Assembly (NCBI GenBank): GCA_027079305.1
Contig: JALWVU010000073.1
Coordinates: forward strand, 124,001-188,000
DNA: 64,000 nt
Reading direction: 5' to 3'
Source: Aquificaceae bacterium
Lineage (GTDB): Bacteria > Aquificota > Aquificia > Aquificales > Aquificaceae
This document shows, piece after piece, positions 1 to 8,737 of this stretch; the first letter of the stretch is position 1, and each line of letters starts with the position of its first letter. The notes beneath the pieces were generated by a model. The model ran no database searches. It was not told the origin of the DNA and was given only the letters and a program-made list of their open reading frames with translations. A program made the position numbers and the translations under genes.

Positions 1-226
1 TCAATCTTGCTAGTTACTAATGCGCCGGGTGGAATTCGAAACCCTGAGAGCAAACTTTGACTTGCTCCGAATTCATACATCTGCTCTTAATCCGCTGAGG
101 GAAAGGATATCCCCATGGAGTCATATTTAGGAAATCCGCGAACCTGAAGCTATCTACCCTTTACAGACCTTTGAACACTTCTATGTCTTTCCGGTGGTGT
201 ATATTAAATAAGACTATAAAGAAAAC
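1..226. other. Unassigned intergenic or truncated region
   Basis: No gene could be recognised here. A short minus-strand frame is open from about 166 to 17, but it has no ribosome binding site and resembles no family I know. AT-rich patches near 200-220 could hold the promoter of the DsbC-like gene. TATATT at 200-205 and TATAAA at 215-220 are both possible -10 boxes, and neither has a well-spaced -35. The left part may belong to a feature that begins outside the window. Confidence 0.4.
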
Positions 227-237
227 GGAGGTAAGGG

Positions 238-978
238 ATGAGGAAATCTCTTCTCGTTCTCACAGCGGTTGGTGCGCTTATTTACTCTTGCGGGACCGCC
301 CAGAGCGGTTCCTGTCCGGGAGAGGGAGAGGTAAAGCAGAGCCTCAGCAAGCTCATAAACAGGGATTTTGAGGTAGAGAAGGTAAAGCCTATGGAATCTG
401 CTAAAGGAATCTGTGAAGTGGTGGTAAAGGTTGGTCTAAGGCCCGTCGTCCTTTACACAGACTCACAGGCAAAAGTTGTAATAGCGGGGAATGCCTTTAA
501 GGTGGACACGAGGGAAAACCTCACCCAGAAAACTATGAGCGAATACATGACCGTCTCGAAAGAGATCCTTCAGAAGTTGGAAGGGCTTGTAAACATGACC
601 TACGGTAAAGGGGACAAATACATATACTACATCACCGACCCAGATTGTCCCTTCTGCAGGAGATTCTCTCCTATACTGAAAGACTGGGCGGACAAGAACA
701 AGGTCCAGATAAAGGTAATTCTGTATCCCCTCCCCATACATCCCCAAGCAAAGCCCAAGGCTATAGCTATGGTTTGCGACAAAAAGGGATACGATTCTAT
801 CCACAAAAACGTGAACACCAAGAATCAGTGTGAGGAGGGCAAGAAGGCCATCGAGAACAACCTGAAGTTTCTCCAAGAGATAGGTGTTTCCGGAACTCCC
901 ACGGTTATAGGAATGAACGGTAAATACATAGTGGGGCTCCCCCGCTCCCCTGAAGAGCTGAATTCCCTCGTTCAGTGA
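238..978 (+). CDS. dsbC: DsbC-like thiol:disulfide interchange lipoprotein
   Basis: This is a probable periplasmic disulfide isomerase or reductase of 246 residues. The N-terminus is a lipoprotein-like signal with a candidate lipidated Cys18 (LIYSC). Residues about 40-95 fit the DsbC/DsbG dimerisation domain. The thioredoxin-fold part carries the active site CPFC at 137-140, followed by RRF, and a cis-proline loop GTPTVI near the C-terminus. GGAGGT at 227-232 sits 5 bases before the ATG. The gene ends exactly where the convergent der gene ends, with no gap. It may act on the cytochromes encoded further on, but that is inference. DsbC or DsbG cannot be told apart here. Confidence 0.85.
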   Translation: MRKSLLVLTAVGALIYSCGTAQSGSCPGEGEVKQSLSKLINRDFEVEKVKPMESAKGICEVVVKVGLRPVVLYTDSQAKVVIAGNAFKVDTRENLTQKTMSEYMTVSKEILQKLEGLVNMTYGKGDKYIYYITDPDCPFCRRFSPILKDWADKNKVQIKVILYPLPIHPQAKPKAIAMVCDKKGYDSIHKNVNTKNQCEEGKKAIENNLKFLQEIGVSGTPTVIGMNGKYIVGLPRSPEELNSLVQ

Positions 979-2277
979 TCAGTCCCTTCCTCTTAGGATC
1001 AGCTTAAGAGGGGAGTGCCTTATTTTAAGGTGCTCCCTGAGGCGCTTTATAAAGAATCTCTTGTAGCTTTCCTTCCATCCTTCGGGATCGTTGGTTATTA
1101 CCACGATCGTTGGAGGCTTTATATCCTCTTGAAAGGCGTAGTATACCTTTATCTCTTTGCCCTTATAGGGGGGAGGAGGTTTTTCCCTTATTATCCTCTC
1201 TACAGCCCTGTTCACGAAGGAGGTTTTATGTTTCTTTGTATAGTCTTCGTATACGAGCAGTGTTTTCTCAAGAAGATCTTCCACACCCTTTCCTTCGGTC
1301 GCGACAGTAAAAGCGATCGGGGCAAAGTCGAGGAAAAAAAGATCTTTGCGGATGAGCTCTTCTACCTCTTCTTCAGAAAGGGGGCAGAGGTCCATCTTGT
1401 TCGCCACTATCACACATCCTTTAAATCTCCTCTCTATTAGGCCTCCGAGCCTCTTGTCCTGCCTCGTCACACCTTCGCTCGCATCGACTATTAAGCAGAC
1501 CACATCGGAGATATCTATAGCTTTGAGCGTCCTCCCTACGGAGAAAAACTCCACGCCGTATTCAACTCTGGAAGGCCTTCTCACGCCTGCGGTGTCTATA
1601 AGAACAAAATTCTTATCCTTCCACTTGAAGGGCACCTCAACCGTATCCCTCGTCGTCCCCGCAACGGGGGAAACTATCACTCTCTCTTCCCTCAAAAGAG
1701 CGTTCAGTAGAGAGGACTTACCCACGTTGGGCCTTCCCACGAAAGCGATCCGCACACCCTCATAATTCAGGTCTACCTTTTCCTCTTTTAACCTCTTCAC
1801 GATCTCGTCGAGTAACTCCCCCACACCTCTGCCGTGGACCGCGGAAATCGGGAATAGATTTTCAAAACCGAGGGAGTAAAACTCGAGAACATTTTTCTCG
1901 TCCTTCTCCGTATCCACCTTGTTCACAACGAGGAGGACCTTCTCCTTTTCTGGATACAGAAGCTTTGCTATCTCCTCGTCTAAAGGAGTTATACCGTCCC
2001 TGGCGCTGACAACAAAGAGAACAACGTCCGCACCTTTAACTTCCCTCTCTATAGCCTCGCGAACTTTCCTCAAGATTTCATCCTGAGTCTCCGGGACAAG
2101 TCCCCCCGTATCCACCACTACGAACTCTTTACCACCCCAGGAGGCAATACCTTCTATATAGTCCCTCGTAACACCGGGAACGTCTTCTACTATTGCCTTT
2201 CTTTTCCCTATAAATCTGTTGAAGAGGGTGGACTTGCCCACGTTGGGGCGTCCGATTATGAGGACCCTGTTTTTCAT
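979..2277 (-). CDS. der: GTPase Der (EngA), ribosome biogenesis
   Basis: Der is a tandem-GTPase factor for 50S ribosome maturation. The 432 residues contain two G domains, each starting with a P-loop GRPNVGKS (near residues 9 and 180) and followed by DTGG or DTAG and NKxD motifs. The C-terminal KH-like domain follows. The length is typical of the family. The ATG has no Shine-Dalgarno. TAACAT lies exactly 9 bases upstream, just beyond the stop of the PilZ gene, so the gene may have its own leaderless transcript besides readthrough from that gene. Confidence 0.97.
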   Translation of the reverse strand: MKNRVLIIGRPNVGKSTLFNRFIGKRKAIVEDVPGVTRDYIEGIASWGGKEFVVVDTGGLVPETQDEILRKVREAIEREVKGADVVLFVVSARDGITPLDEEIAKLLYPEKEKVLLVVNKVDTEKDEKNVLEFYSLGFENLFPISAVHGRGVGELLDEIVKRLKEEKVDLNYEGVRIAFVGRPNVGKSSLLNALLREERVIVSPVAGTTRDTVEVPFKWKDKNFVLIDTAGVRRPSRVEYGVEFFSVGRTLKAIDISDVVCLIVDASEGVTRQDKRLGGLIERRFKGCVIVANKMDLCPLSEEEVEELIRKDLFFLDFAPIAFTVATEGKGVEDLLEKTLLVYEDYTKKHKTSFVNRAVERIIREKPPPPYKGKEIKVYYAFQEDIKPPTIVVITNDPEGWKESYKRFFIKRLREHLKIRHSPLKLILRGRD

Positions 2278-2286
2278 GAGTTATCT

Positions 2287-2292
2287 ATGTTA
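2287..2292 (-). promoter_or_regulatory. Possible -10 hexamer for leaderless der mRNA
   Basis: Read on the minus strand, TAACAT ends 9 bases before the der ATG and no ribosome binding site lies between. It is a weak match to TATAAT. The spacing equals that at eight other starts in the window. Confidence 0.3.
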
Positions 2293-2295
2293 TCA

Positions 2296-3354
2296 CTACT
2301 CTATCTCCCCTACCTTATAGGTCTTTATAAGCTTCCTCTGCTCTTCCAAGATGAACCTGTCTATGACCTTTTCCTCCTGTCTCGATATCTTCAGGAACTT
2401 TATACCCATACAGACCTGCGACTGCATGGATCTGACGTTGACGATCTGACCCACCATATTCTCGAACTTGTAGTCCCCTATGCTGAAGTTCATTATCACG
2501 TATTTACCCTCCCTCGGTTTTACCATCGTTTCGGTGCATATTCTGACACCCTTCGTGCTTATATCCTCTATCCTCCCCGTTATGAAGTCCGCCCCCAGCA
2601 TTGCCTCTTCGGTTATATCGTCCACCACCGCGAACTCCACCGGGACATTTACCTTCCAGCGCAGGCTCTCCCTGAGCTGAACCCTGTGTAGGTTCTCGGT
2701 GTGCTCAAGGACCAGAACAAGCCTGTCTCCCTCGGTATATTTATCCCTTACTACACTTTCGAAACTGTATCTGCCCTCATTCTCCCTGACAAAGTGAAAC
2801 TTAACACTCTCGCCCACTCTAACAGGCCTCGGGAGTGCCCCGAGAACTACTATGTGAAGCTCCGTTTCCGTTTTGTCCCAGACCGCCGCGTCCACATAAA
2901 CTCCGTCCACCACCAGCTTTCCCGTCTGGTAAAGGTCTATATCCCTCGTGCTCGTAAGCGGGATAAACCAGGGTATTGTGTCGAACCTGAGCTTGGCCCT
3001 TATCGAGGGTATCAGCCTCACACCGGCTATGTTCTCATGAACTATCCTTGATACTATCCTCTCAAAGAGAGGCTTGTTGTCGTATATCATCTGTGGGTCG
3101 TAGGGGAACTTCCTGGCGTAATTCCATAGAAGCTTTATCTCTTCATCAGTAAGTCCCAAGGATCTTCCCCTCGCGTAGAAGGCCCTCTCGATCTCCTTTA
3201 GTCGAGACAGCTTACCCCAGAGGTAAGGAACAGAGATTACAAGGAGGGTAATCCCGAGGACCACGAAAAATATGATTATCTCCTTTGCGGAGGGGCCTCT
3301 GAACATATAGCGGGAGGCTTCGACCAGAGTATCCCATGCGGATTGGGCTTCCAT
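2296..3354 (-). CDS. Membrane-anchored PilZ-domain protein (c-di-GMP receptor)
   Basis: This 352-residue protein has one membrane helix at about residues 25-45, a middle region like the N-terminal module of YcgR-type flagellar brakes, and a PilZ domain in the last third. Both PilZ ligand motifs are present: RESLR (RxxxR) and DISTKG ([D/N]xSxxG), so c-di-GMP binding is likely. It may tune motility or surface behaviour from the inner membrane. No GGDEF or EAL enzyme is in the window. It starts at ATG 3354 with no close Shine-Dalgarno; TATTAA lies 9 bases upstream. Confidence 0.85.
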   Translation of the reverse strand: MEAQSAWDTLVEASRYMFRGPSAKEIIIFFVVLGITLLVISVPYLWGKLSRLKEIERAFYARGRSLGLTDEEIKLLWNYARKFPYDPQMIYDNKPLFERIVSRIVHENIAGVRLIPSIRAKLRFDTIPWFIPLTSTRDIDLYQTGKLVVDGVYVDAAVWDKTETELHIVVLGALPRPVRVGESVKFHFVRENEGRYSFESVVRDKYTEGDRLVLVLEHTENLHRVQLRESLRWKVNVPVEFAVVDDITEEAMLGADFITGRIEDISTKGVRICTETMVKPREGKYVIMNFSIGDYKFENMVGQIVNVRSMQSQVCMGIKFLKISRQEEKVIDRFILEEQRKLIKTYKVGEIE

Positions 3355-3363
3355 AACTATATA

Positions 3364-3369
3364 TTAATA
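3364..3369 (-). promoter_or_regulatory. Possible -10 hexamer for the PilZ gene
   Basis: TATTAA on the minus strand lies 9 bases before the ATG in an AT-rich patch between the thioredoxin gene and the PilZ gene. A purine run GGAGGG is present but 17 bases from the start, too far for a normal ribosome binding site. Confidence 0.35.
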
Positions 3370-3407
3370 TCCCTCCCTTCCTAGTAAAGTTTTAGTTGTT
3401 TGAGGAT

Positions 3408-3734
3408 TTAGACGTGGCTCATGACCATCTGCTTGAGGGCGTCCTTAGGTTGAACGCCTATCCTGGTATCCACGACCTCTCCGTTCTTGAAGAGGATGAC
3501 GGTAGGTATGGCCCTTATGCCATACTGCATGGCTATGTTGGGATTTTCGTCCGTGTTGAGCTTACCCACCTTTATCTTGCCTTCAAACTCTTCAGCCAGC
3601 TCCTCGATTATGGGAGCTATTATCCTGCAGGGTCCGCACCAGGGCGCCCAGAAGTCTACAAGAACAGGTTTATCCGAGTTAACGACCTCTTCGTTCCAGT
3701 TGCTTTCAGTAAGGGTAAGGACCTTTCCAGCCAT
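3408..3734 (-). CDS. trxA: Thioredoxin
   Basis: This is a cytosolic dithiol reductant of 108 residues, the standard length. The active site WCGPC places the redox cysteines at 33 and 36, and the cis-proline loop is AIPTVI. A clear AAGGAGG precedes the ATG. It lies 2 bases downstream of the ArsR-type regulator on the same strand, so the two are probably cotranscribed. No thioredoxin reductase gene is in the window. Confidence 0.97.
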   Translation of the reverse strand: MAGKVLTLTESNWNEEVVNSDKPVLVDFWAPWCGPCRIIAPIIEELAEEFEGKIKVGKLNTDENPNIAMQYGIRAIPTVILFKNGEVVDTRIGVQPKDALKQMVMSHV

Positions 3735-3736
3735 TA

Positions 3737-4027
3737 CTACTCCTCCTTGATGAGCATGTCGTAGAGCTTCAGGATCCTCTCATCCTTAATATAGTAGCAT
3801 ATGATAGACCCTTCCCTTTTCCAGCCAACTATTCCCCTGCTTCTGAGGATCGAGAGGTGCTGGGACACGCTCGGCTGGGACATGTTGAGAAGCTCCCCCA
3901 AGTTCTTAACACACTGTTTCCCCTCGATCAGGATGGAAATTATCTTCAGCCTGACCGGATGGGAAAGGGCTTTGAAGAACTCCGCCAACTCCTCCAGCTT
4001 CTCTTCCTTTAGAAGTGTTGTATCCAT
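3737..4027 (-). CDS. ArsR/SmtB-family winged-helix repressor
   Basis: A 96-residue helix-turn-helix protein in which the ArsR signature [14 protein letters not shown] is followed by the recognition helix region [20 protein letters not shown] 4027 was chosen because the protein then starts like other family members. A GTG at 4057 would add ten residues. A CVKN motif near the recognition helix, where some members bind metal through CxC, has only one cysteine, so metal sensing is uncertain and redox or sulfide sensing is possible. It is followed by trxA. Confidence 0.9.
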   Translation of the reverse strand: MDTTLLKEEKLEELAEFFKALSHPVRLKIISILIEGKQCVKNLGELLNMSQPSVSQHLSILRSRGIVGWKREGSIICYYIKDERILKLYDMLIKEE

Positions 4028-4074
4028 CCTCTCGCCCTCGCTGAGAAATTTTAACACAATTAGAATATAAGCAA

Positions 4075-5961
4075 TTAGTGAATTTTTCTCAACAATCCGT
4101 AACCCTCTTCCAACTCCTCCCGTCTAACTCCCTCCTTAGAGAACCTGTGTCTCTGGTAGAGTCTGACTATGAACTTCACAATCCCGTAGTAATCCTTTCC
4201 TTCCGTCTGTTTGAGTATGTCCTCGGGTAGCATCTCTCTGAAACTCCTGCCTTCAAGCCTCTCCAGCCTCCTCAGCAATGCTCTGTAGAGGTTGACCGGA
4301 CTCTTTTTCAGTCTCAGGATGTAAAATCGGACGGAGAGTATGAGGACTGAAGAAACAAGCAGGATAATCAGCATTTTCTTTACCAAACCTTTCAGATCCT
4401 GAAGGCTGATAGATCTGACACCTTTTACAATTTCCCTGAACAGACCCGCCTGCTTCTGGGCGGAGAAGTCCACCACATTTTCATACCAGAAGGAGATGAT
4501 AGCATCCCTTATGAGATCGAGCTTGGATATGCGTCTGACCGCGGGCGTAATGTAAGGAGGCGTGGCGTCCACCCTGACCCATTTCCCGTTTATATATGCC
4601 TCCACCCAGACGTGAGCCATGGAGTTGGTGATTATGTAGTAGTTCCCATACCGGTTCTTCAAGGCTCCTTTGAAGCCTCCGACCACCCTGCTCGGGATAC
4701 CCATCAACCTCAGAAGTAGAGCTGTAGCGGAGGCGAAATACTCGCAGTTCCCCTTCTTGCTCCTGAAGAGAAAGTGCTCTAAAGGATCACCTTCGTAGGA
4801 CTCCAGCTTCAGGGTATAAGAAAAGCCTTTTCCGAAGAAGTCCACCACGCTCTTTAACTTTTCTTCCGGTGTCTTTTTTCCTTCAGATAGCCTTCTGGAG
4901 AGTTCCGCAATTGACTCCGGGATGTCCTCCGGAACTACGAGGTATACAGGATCCGCAGGATCATCAGGAGGCAAAGCGGTTGAGATGAAGGTGTATCTGA
5001 CTGGTCTCGATATCGGCTCTTCGCTCTCGTAAAAACCTCCTTTGAGCCTGATAATCTTTCCTTTGAAACCTTCCAGCTTCACGGGCCTGACAGGATAATC
5101 AAGCACGGGAACGAAGGTGTCGAAGGTAGGCTCCAGGATAACCGTGTATGTGTAGAGACTATCGTATACTCTCTCCTCCTTCTCCAAGAATTCCAAGGTC
5201 TTTATCCACCTCCTTCCCAGAAGGGTATCGAAGACGGAAACTCTCCAGTAGGGATTCGCAGGGATCTTCCCGTAAACCCTCATCACAACCGTGTTGTCTT
5301 CCTGGATCTCCCCCACCTTCCCTATCTCCACCTCGTCCGATATACCGCTCACAAGGCCTCCCTCTTTTTTGGTGAATATGTCTATGAGGGGCGTGTGGGT
5401 CCTGGGAAGTATGAGGAAGAAGGGGACGCTAAGGATGGCCACGATTAGAGGAAATACCAGAGAGAAGAGAAGATACCTCCTCACGAATTCACCGCTCAGG
5501 GGAACATTCCTGAGGTTTGCCTGCAGGTTTATGAAGGTGAAAGCAACGCTCCCTAAGAAGAGCTCGTAAAGGAAGAAGGCGAGAAAGCTTATATCAAAGC
5601 GGAAGGTAGTCGTTATGGCCACGCCGAACAGGCTCAGAAGGAGCATCTGGTATAGATCCCGGGGTTTCTTCTCCTCGAGGGACTTTATCACGAGCAGGAA
5701 AAGGAGCATGTCCGCAAAGGGCTGGATAAGGTTTTCCAGGCTGAGCTGTGAGAGGGCCAGAAGGGAAAAGAGTATGCCCCCCGTGTTGAGGAGCCATCTG
5801 GGGAGGTATGAACGGAACCTGAAGTCGTTGATAAAGCCGAGGAAAAACATGAAAAGGAAGGGTAGAAAGAACACATCGCTCGCTATATCCTTTAAGGAGA
5901 GAAAGGCTCCTAGGCTGACCAGGTAGGTTAGTGTTAAGCTGATCTTTTCAGGAGTGAGCAT
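4075..5961 (-). CDS. TgpA-like membrane transglutaminase-domain protein
   Basis: This 628-residue protein begins with five or six hydrophobic helices (DUF3488-like, residues about 10-195). A large extracytoplasmic part holds a transglutaminase core with Cys in KKGNCEYF, His in MAHVWVEAY and Asp in VRVDATPP. One further membrane helix and a short cytosolic tail (DUF4129-like) follow. Bacterial relatives are mostly uncharacterised; TgpA of Pseudomonas is essential. Its ATG, preceded by GAAGAGGT, lies 28 bases inside the 3' end of the HD gene, suggesting translational coupling. No partner MoxR ATPase or DUF58 gene, often found next to this family, is present. Confidence 0.85.
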   Translation of the reverse strand: MLTPEKISLTLTYLVSLGAFLSLKDIASDVFFLPFLFMFFLGFINDFRFRSYLPRWLLNTGGILFSLLALSQLSLENLIQPFADMLLFLLVIKSLEEKKPRDLYQMLLLSLFGVAITTTFRFDISFLAFFLYELFLGSVAFTFINLQANLRNVPLSGEFVRRYLLFSLVFPLIVAILSVPFFLILPRTHTPLIDIFTKKEGGLVSGISDEVEIGKVGEIQEDNTVVMRVYGKIPANPYWRVSVFDTLLGRRWIKTLEFLEKEERVYDSLYTYTVILEPTFDTFVPVLDYPVRPVKLEGFKGKIIRLKGGFYESEEPISRPVRYTFISTALPPDDPADPVYLVVPEDIPESIAELSRRLSEGKKTPEEKLKSVVDFFGKGFSYTLKLESYEGDPLEHFLFRSKKGNCEYFASATALLLRLMGIPSRVVGGFKGALKNRYGNYYIITNSMAHVWVEAYINGKWVRVDATPPYITPAVRRISKLDLIRDAIISFWYENVVDFSAQKQAGLFREIVKGVRSISLQDLKGLVKKMLIILLVSSVLILSVRFYILRLKKSPVNLYRALLRRLERLEGRSFREMLPEDILKQTEGKDYYGIVKFIVRLYQRHRFSKEGVRREELEEGYGLLRKIH

Positions 5962-7082
5962 ACCTCTTCCCTTACGGAAGGTTCCGCATAGATCCTGTAA
6001 AACTCTATAGGCCTGAGTCCCGCCACCACGTCGGAGACCTCCTCTATGCTTTTGAGGGAGTCTCCCTCCAGAACGAAGATCCTGTCGTCGTAAGGTTCCT
6101 TGTATACCGAATCAAAGCGGAGTAGCTCTTCCGGAAACCTATCCAGAATAAAGCCCCTCACCCCCTCGAACTCATCTCTGTCCTTTGTAGAGAAGACTTC
6201 CTTGAAGTGCTTCCTCCCGAATATCCTCTCCACATCCCTCCTCAAACTATCGTCGAAGAAGGCTTTTGAGATTACAACCGTATCGTCCATCTTAAGAAAG
6301 CTATTTATATCCTCGAAATGCTCCCTCCGAAATATCTTGCTCATAAGCTCTACCAGGTGTATGTTCAGTATCCTGACGACCTTGTGAAAGTATACCTGAA
6401 GATACATGAAGTATCTCCCTATCAGGAAGTTCTCAAGGGCTCTCAAACCGCTCGAGTGAACCGCGAGGAGCTTCCCCTCCGAGTCATGAAAGACCTCCAC
6501 GGTGCTGAGCAGTCTCTCGTGATCGAAAAGGCCGTAGGAAACTCCGCAGAAGAAGGCGTCCCTCCTGAGGTAATCCATCCTGTCCGCTCCGAACTGGCCC
6601 GTTATTAACTCTGTCAGAAGTGTCTCCTCACCGCTTTCTGGCTCCCCGAGGGTAAGGCGCACGAGAAGTTCCACCTCCTCGTGACTGAATTCAAATACCT
6701 TCCTAAGGATGTCGTATATCTCTGTTTCGAAGATTATCCTCTTCGTGAGATCTTCGTGAGTTTTCTCTTCAGGAAGAAGAACCTCTGTGGTGTGGGAGAA
6801 GGGAGGGTGCCCAAGATCGTGAAGAAGTCCCGCGAGCCTGATTATGCTACGAAATCTGGTGTCTCCCTCATCTCCGAGCTTGCTGTAAAGCCTGTCCGCC
6901 AGATGCAGGACACCCAGAGCGTGCTCGAATCTGGAATGCTGGGCGGAGGGGAAGACGAGATAGGTCAGTCCCAGCTGTTTTACGTGTCTGAGCCTCTGGA
7001 AAATAAGGGAATCTATAAGACAGAGTTCTCTGTGATCCGCCCTTATAAAGCCGTATATGGGATCGGAGAACTCTTTGAACAC
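5934..7082 (-). CDS. HD-domain phosphohydrolase (dGTPase/SAMHD1-like)
   Basis: A probable nucleotide or phosphate-ester hydrolase of about 382 residues. It begins with the family signature DPIYGFI and FQRLRHVKQLG, followed by RFEHALGV (metal-binding His), HDLGHPPFSH (the HD pair) and a later conserved Asp region (FGADRMDYL). Known relatives hydrolyse dNTPs, but the substrate is not known here. GTG 7082, one base after the stop of the upstream 68-aa gene, gives the usual N-terminus. A TTG at 7112 would add ten residues and overlap that gene. It is coupled downstream to the transglutaminase gene. Confidence 0.85.
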   Translation of the reverse strand: MFKEFSDPIYGFIRADHRELCLIDSLIFQRLRHVKQLGLTYLVFPSAQHSRFEHALGVLHLADRLYSKLGDEGDTRFRSIIRLAGLLHDLGHPPFSHTTEVLLPEEKTHEDLTKRIIFETEIYDILRKVFEFSHEEVELLVRLTLGEPESGEETLLTELITGQFGADRMDYLRRDAFFCGVSYGLFDHERLLSTVEVFHDSEGKLLAVHSSGLRALENFLIGRYFMYLQVYFHKVVRILNIHLVELMSKIFRREHFEDINSFLKMDDTVVISKAFFDDSLRRDVERIFGRKHFKEVFSTKDRDEFEGVRGFILDRFPEELLRFDSVYKEPYDDRIFVLEGDSLKSIEEVSDVVAGLRPIEFYRIYAEPSVREEVCSLLKRSA

Positions 7083-7083
7083 C

Positions 7084-7290
7084 TCAGTTGTGCTGTAGCC
7101 CCTCCTTCTCAAGCTCCTTTATCTGCTTCATAGCCTGATCGAACTTGTATAGGGAAGAGGCTACGTCCTTGAGATGTCTCGCTGCGGTCAGATAAGCTTC
7201 CTTCAGACGGGGATCTGACGCTCTCTCTGCCTTCTCCAGGAGGTTCCTGTGAAAGAGGAGAAGACCGTTCCTGAGTTCATTAAAGTCCAT
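7084..7290 (-). CDS. Small unknown helical protein (68 aa)
   Basis: I do not recognise this protein. It is almost wholly helical with charged heptad-like spacing (ending KQIKELEKEGLQHN), so a coiled coil or adaptor is likely. The start is well supported: GGAGGAAAGAG precedes the ATG. The 5' part overlaps the 3' end of the preceding gene by 88 bases in another frame, and its stop lies next to the GTG of the HD gene. Its place in the operon suggests it may work with the HD enzyme. Confidence 0.6.
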   Translation of the reverse strand: MDFNELRNGLLLFHRNLLEKAERASDPRLKEAYLTAARHLKDVASSLYKFDQAMKQIKELEKEGLQHN

Positions 7291-8114
7291 CTCTTTCCTC
7301 CGATTTCCCTGATCTTACCTACGAGCTTAGATATTAGACGCCTTACTATGCCCCTTCCATGATTTGAAGCAATAGTAAAGTTTATTTTGATTATGAAGTA
7401 CTTCTTGCCTCTGGAAACGTCTCTGAGGAGGGCCTCCACGTCCTTCCTAAGCCTATCCACGTTTATTCCGTAGTAAGGGTTTTTGAAACCGGAAAGCAAG
7501 GACAGAGCCTTTTCGAGAAGATCCGTATCGAACTCCCTTCTCTCGTTTATCTTGATGTAGAACTCGGAAAGATCCCTGATAACTTCGAAGAAGACCTTCT
7601 CCTCGGGAAACCTGAGGGATTGAAGCCTTACGAAGTGAACCACCTCGTTGTATAGCTCCTCGTTGAAGATGACCGCGGACAGATACACAGCCTCCGCAGG
7701 CGTGTTGCGCTTGGAGTAGCTGGAAATCTTACTGAGAACAGTCCAGTATTTAAGGAACCTTGCGTAAACCTCGTAAAATACCTCCCTGAACTCGGGAAGG
7801 AAGGAAACCTTTATACCTTCGGAAGCCTGAAGCCCGAGTATATCCTTCCCCCACAGGACCTCACCCTTAGGGGTTATAAACTGGAAGAGGTCAAGCTCCA
7901 GAAGTATGTCCTGCCACTTACCCCTGAAGGTGTGAAAGGTCTTGTTGGCACAGGAAAGGAGCTTTGGGAGGTCCACATCGAAGGAGCCTTCCTTCCGAAC
8001 CAGCTGACAGTAGCATATTGGATACAGAAGCACCTCTTTCTTGCGGGGGTCATCTATTATCTCCAGGAATATGCTCTCGAGCCTCCCTATCTCCTGCCAT
8101 GTGTCTTTGAGCAT
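7203..8114 (-). CDS. Unknown protein (303 aa), first gene of the minus-strand run
   Basis: No family was recognised. The protein is soluble, mostly helical and rich in aromatic and charged residues. It has no signal peptide or clear catalytic motif; four cysteines lie in the first 60 residues (CYC, C). It starts at ATG 8114 without a Shine-Dalgarno; TAAATT lies 6 bases upstream. The last 29 codons overlap the 68-aa gene. The final ~38 residues (from GGKRWTLMNSG) read unlike the rest, which may mean a late frameshift or simply a long overlap. Confidence 0.6.
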   Translation of the reverse strand: MLKDTWQEIGRLESIFLEIIDDPRKKEVLLYPICYCQLVRKEGSFDVDLPKLLSCANKTFHTFRGKWQDILLELDLFQFITPKGEVLWGKDILGLQASEGIKVSFLPEFREVFYEVYARFLKYWTVLSKISSYSKRNTPAEAVYLSAVIFNEELYNEVVHFVRLQSLRFPEEKVFFEVIRDLSEFYIKINERREFDTDLLEKALSLLSGFKNPYYGINVDRLRKDVEALLRDVSRGKKYFIIKINFTIASNHGRGIVRRLISKLVGKIREIGGKRWTLMNSGTVFSSFTGTSWRRQRERQIPV

Positions 8115-8143
8115 AGGAATAATTTAAACTGGCGCCTTTTCCC

Positions 8144-8173
8144 TTGCAACAAGTAGACCTTATTCCGTATATA
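8144..8173 (+). promoter_or_regulatory. Promoter of the first Uma2 gene, predicting a leaderless mRNA
   Basis: TTGCAA (8144-8149) and TATATA (8168-8173) are 18 bases apart, a good sigma-70-type arrangement. Transcription would begin at about 8180, and the ATG is at 8182, leaving no room for a ribosome binding site. Confidence 0.55.
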
Positions 8174-8181
8174 TTTACTTG

Positions 8182-8733
8182 ATGAAGGTAAAACTCCTTC
8201 CCCACTACACCGTTGAAGACTGGGAGAGATGGGAGGGTAGGTGGGAACTGATAGAGGGAATTCCCTACGCCATGTCTCCGATGCCCACACCGAAGCATCA
8301 GCTCATATCGACCAACATAGCGCGACTCCTTGCCCAGGAACTTGAGGAGTGCGAAAAGTGCATCTCCCTCATATCGATAGACTGGGTGATCTCCGAGGAC
8401 ACAGTTCTGGAGCCGGATAACCTTATAGTGTGTTCGGACGATCTTGAGAAAGACCTTTTATCTAAAAAAAGACTTGAGTTCCCTCCCGTAGTCGTCTTCG
8501 AAATCCTATCTCCCTCCACACGAGAGAAGGACAGGATAACCAAGTTCCAGATCTATGAGGAGCAGGGTGTCAAATACTACGTTATGGTGGATCCGGAGAG
8601 TGAGGAGGTGGAGGTATATCAGCTCAAAGATGGTAAGTATAAACTTGCTGGAAGGTTTCACAGGAGCGGAGAGTTCACCTTTGACCTGGGAACCTGCAGA
8701 GCTAAATTAAATTTCTCAAAGATCTGGAGGTGA
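8182..8733 (+). CDS. Uma2-family (DUF820) PD-(D/E)XK nuclease-like protein
   Basis: This 183-residue protein of the Uma2 family has a restriction-endonuclease-like fold but no settled biological role. The core is visible: an Asp in EPDNLIV, then [17 protein letters not shown] with the acidic residue and the downstream Lys, then the hallmark [17 protein letters not shown] 8182 was preferred to the TTG just before it. It is more diverged from the two downstream Uma2 copies than they are from each other. thiG follows after 4 bases, so the two are probably cotranscribed. Confidence 0.85.
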   Translation: MKVKLLPHYTVEDWERWEGRWELIEGIPYAMSPMPTPKHQLISTNIARLLAQELEECEKCISLISIDWVISEDTVLEPDNLIVCSDDLEKDLLSKKRLEFPPVVVFEILSPSTREKDRITKFQIYEEQGVKYYVMVDPESEEVEVYQLKDGKYKLAGRFHRSGEFTFDLGTCRAKLNFSKIWR

Positions 8734-8737
8734 AGGA

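Noticed and set aside
20-90. tRNA-Lys-like anticodon loop (CTCTTAA) near 84-90 and a T-arm-like patch near 31-45
   Set aside because: The flanking bases do not form an anticodon stem, the T-arm-like patch lies on the opposite strand, and no acceptor stem can be drawn.
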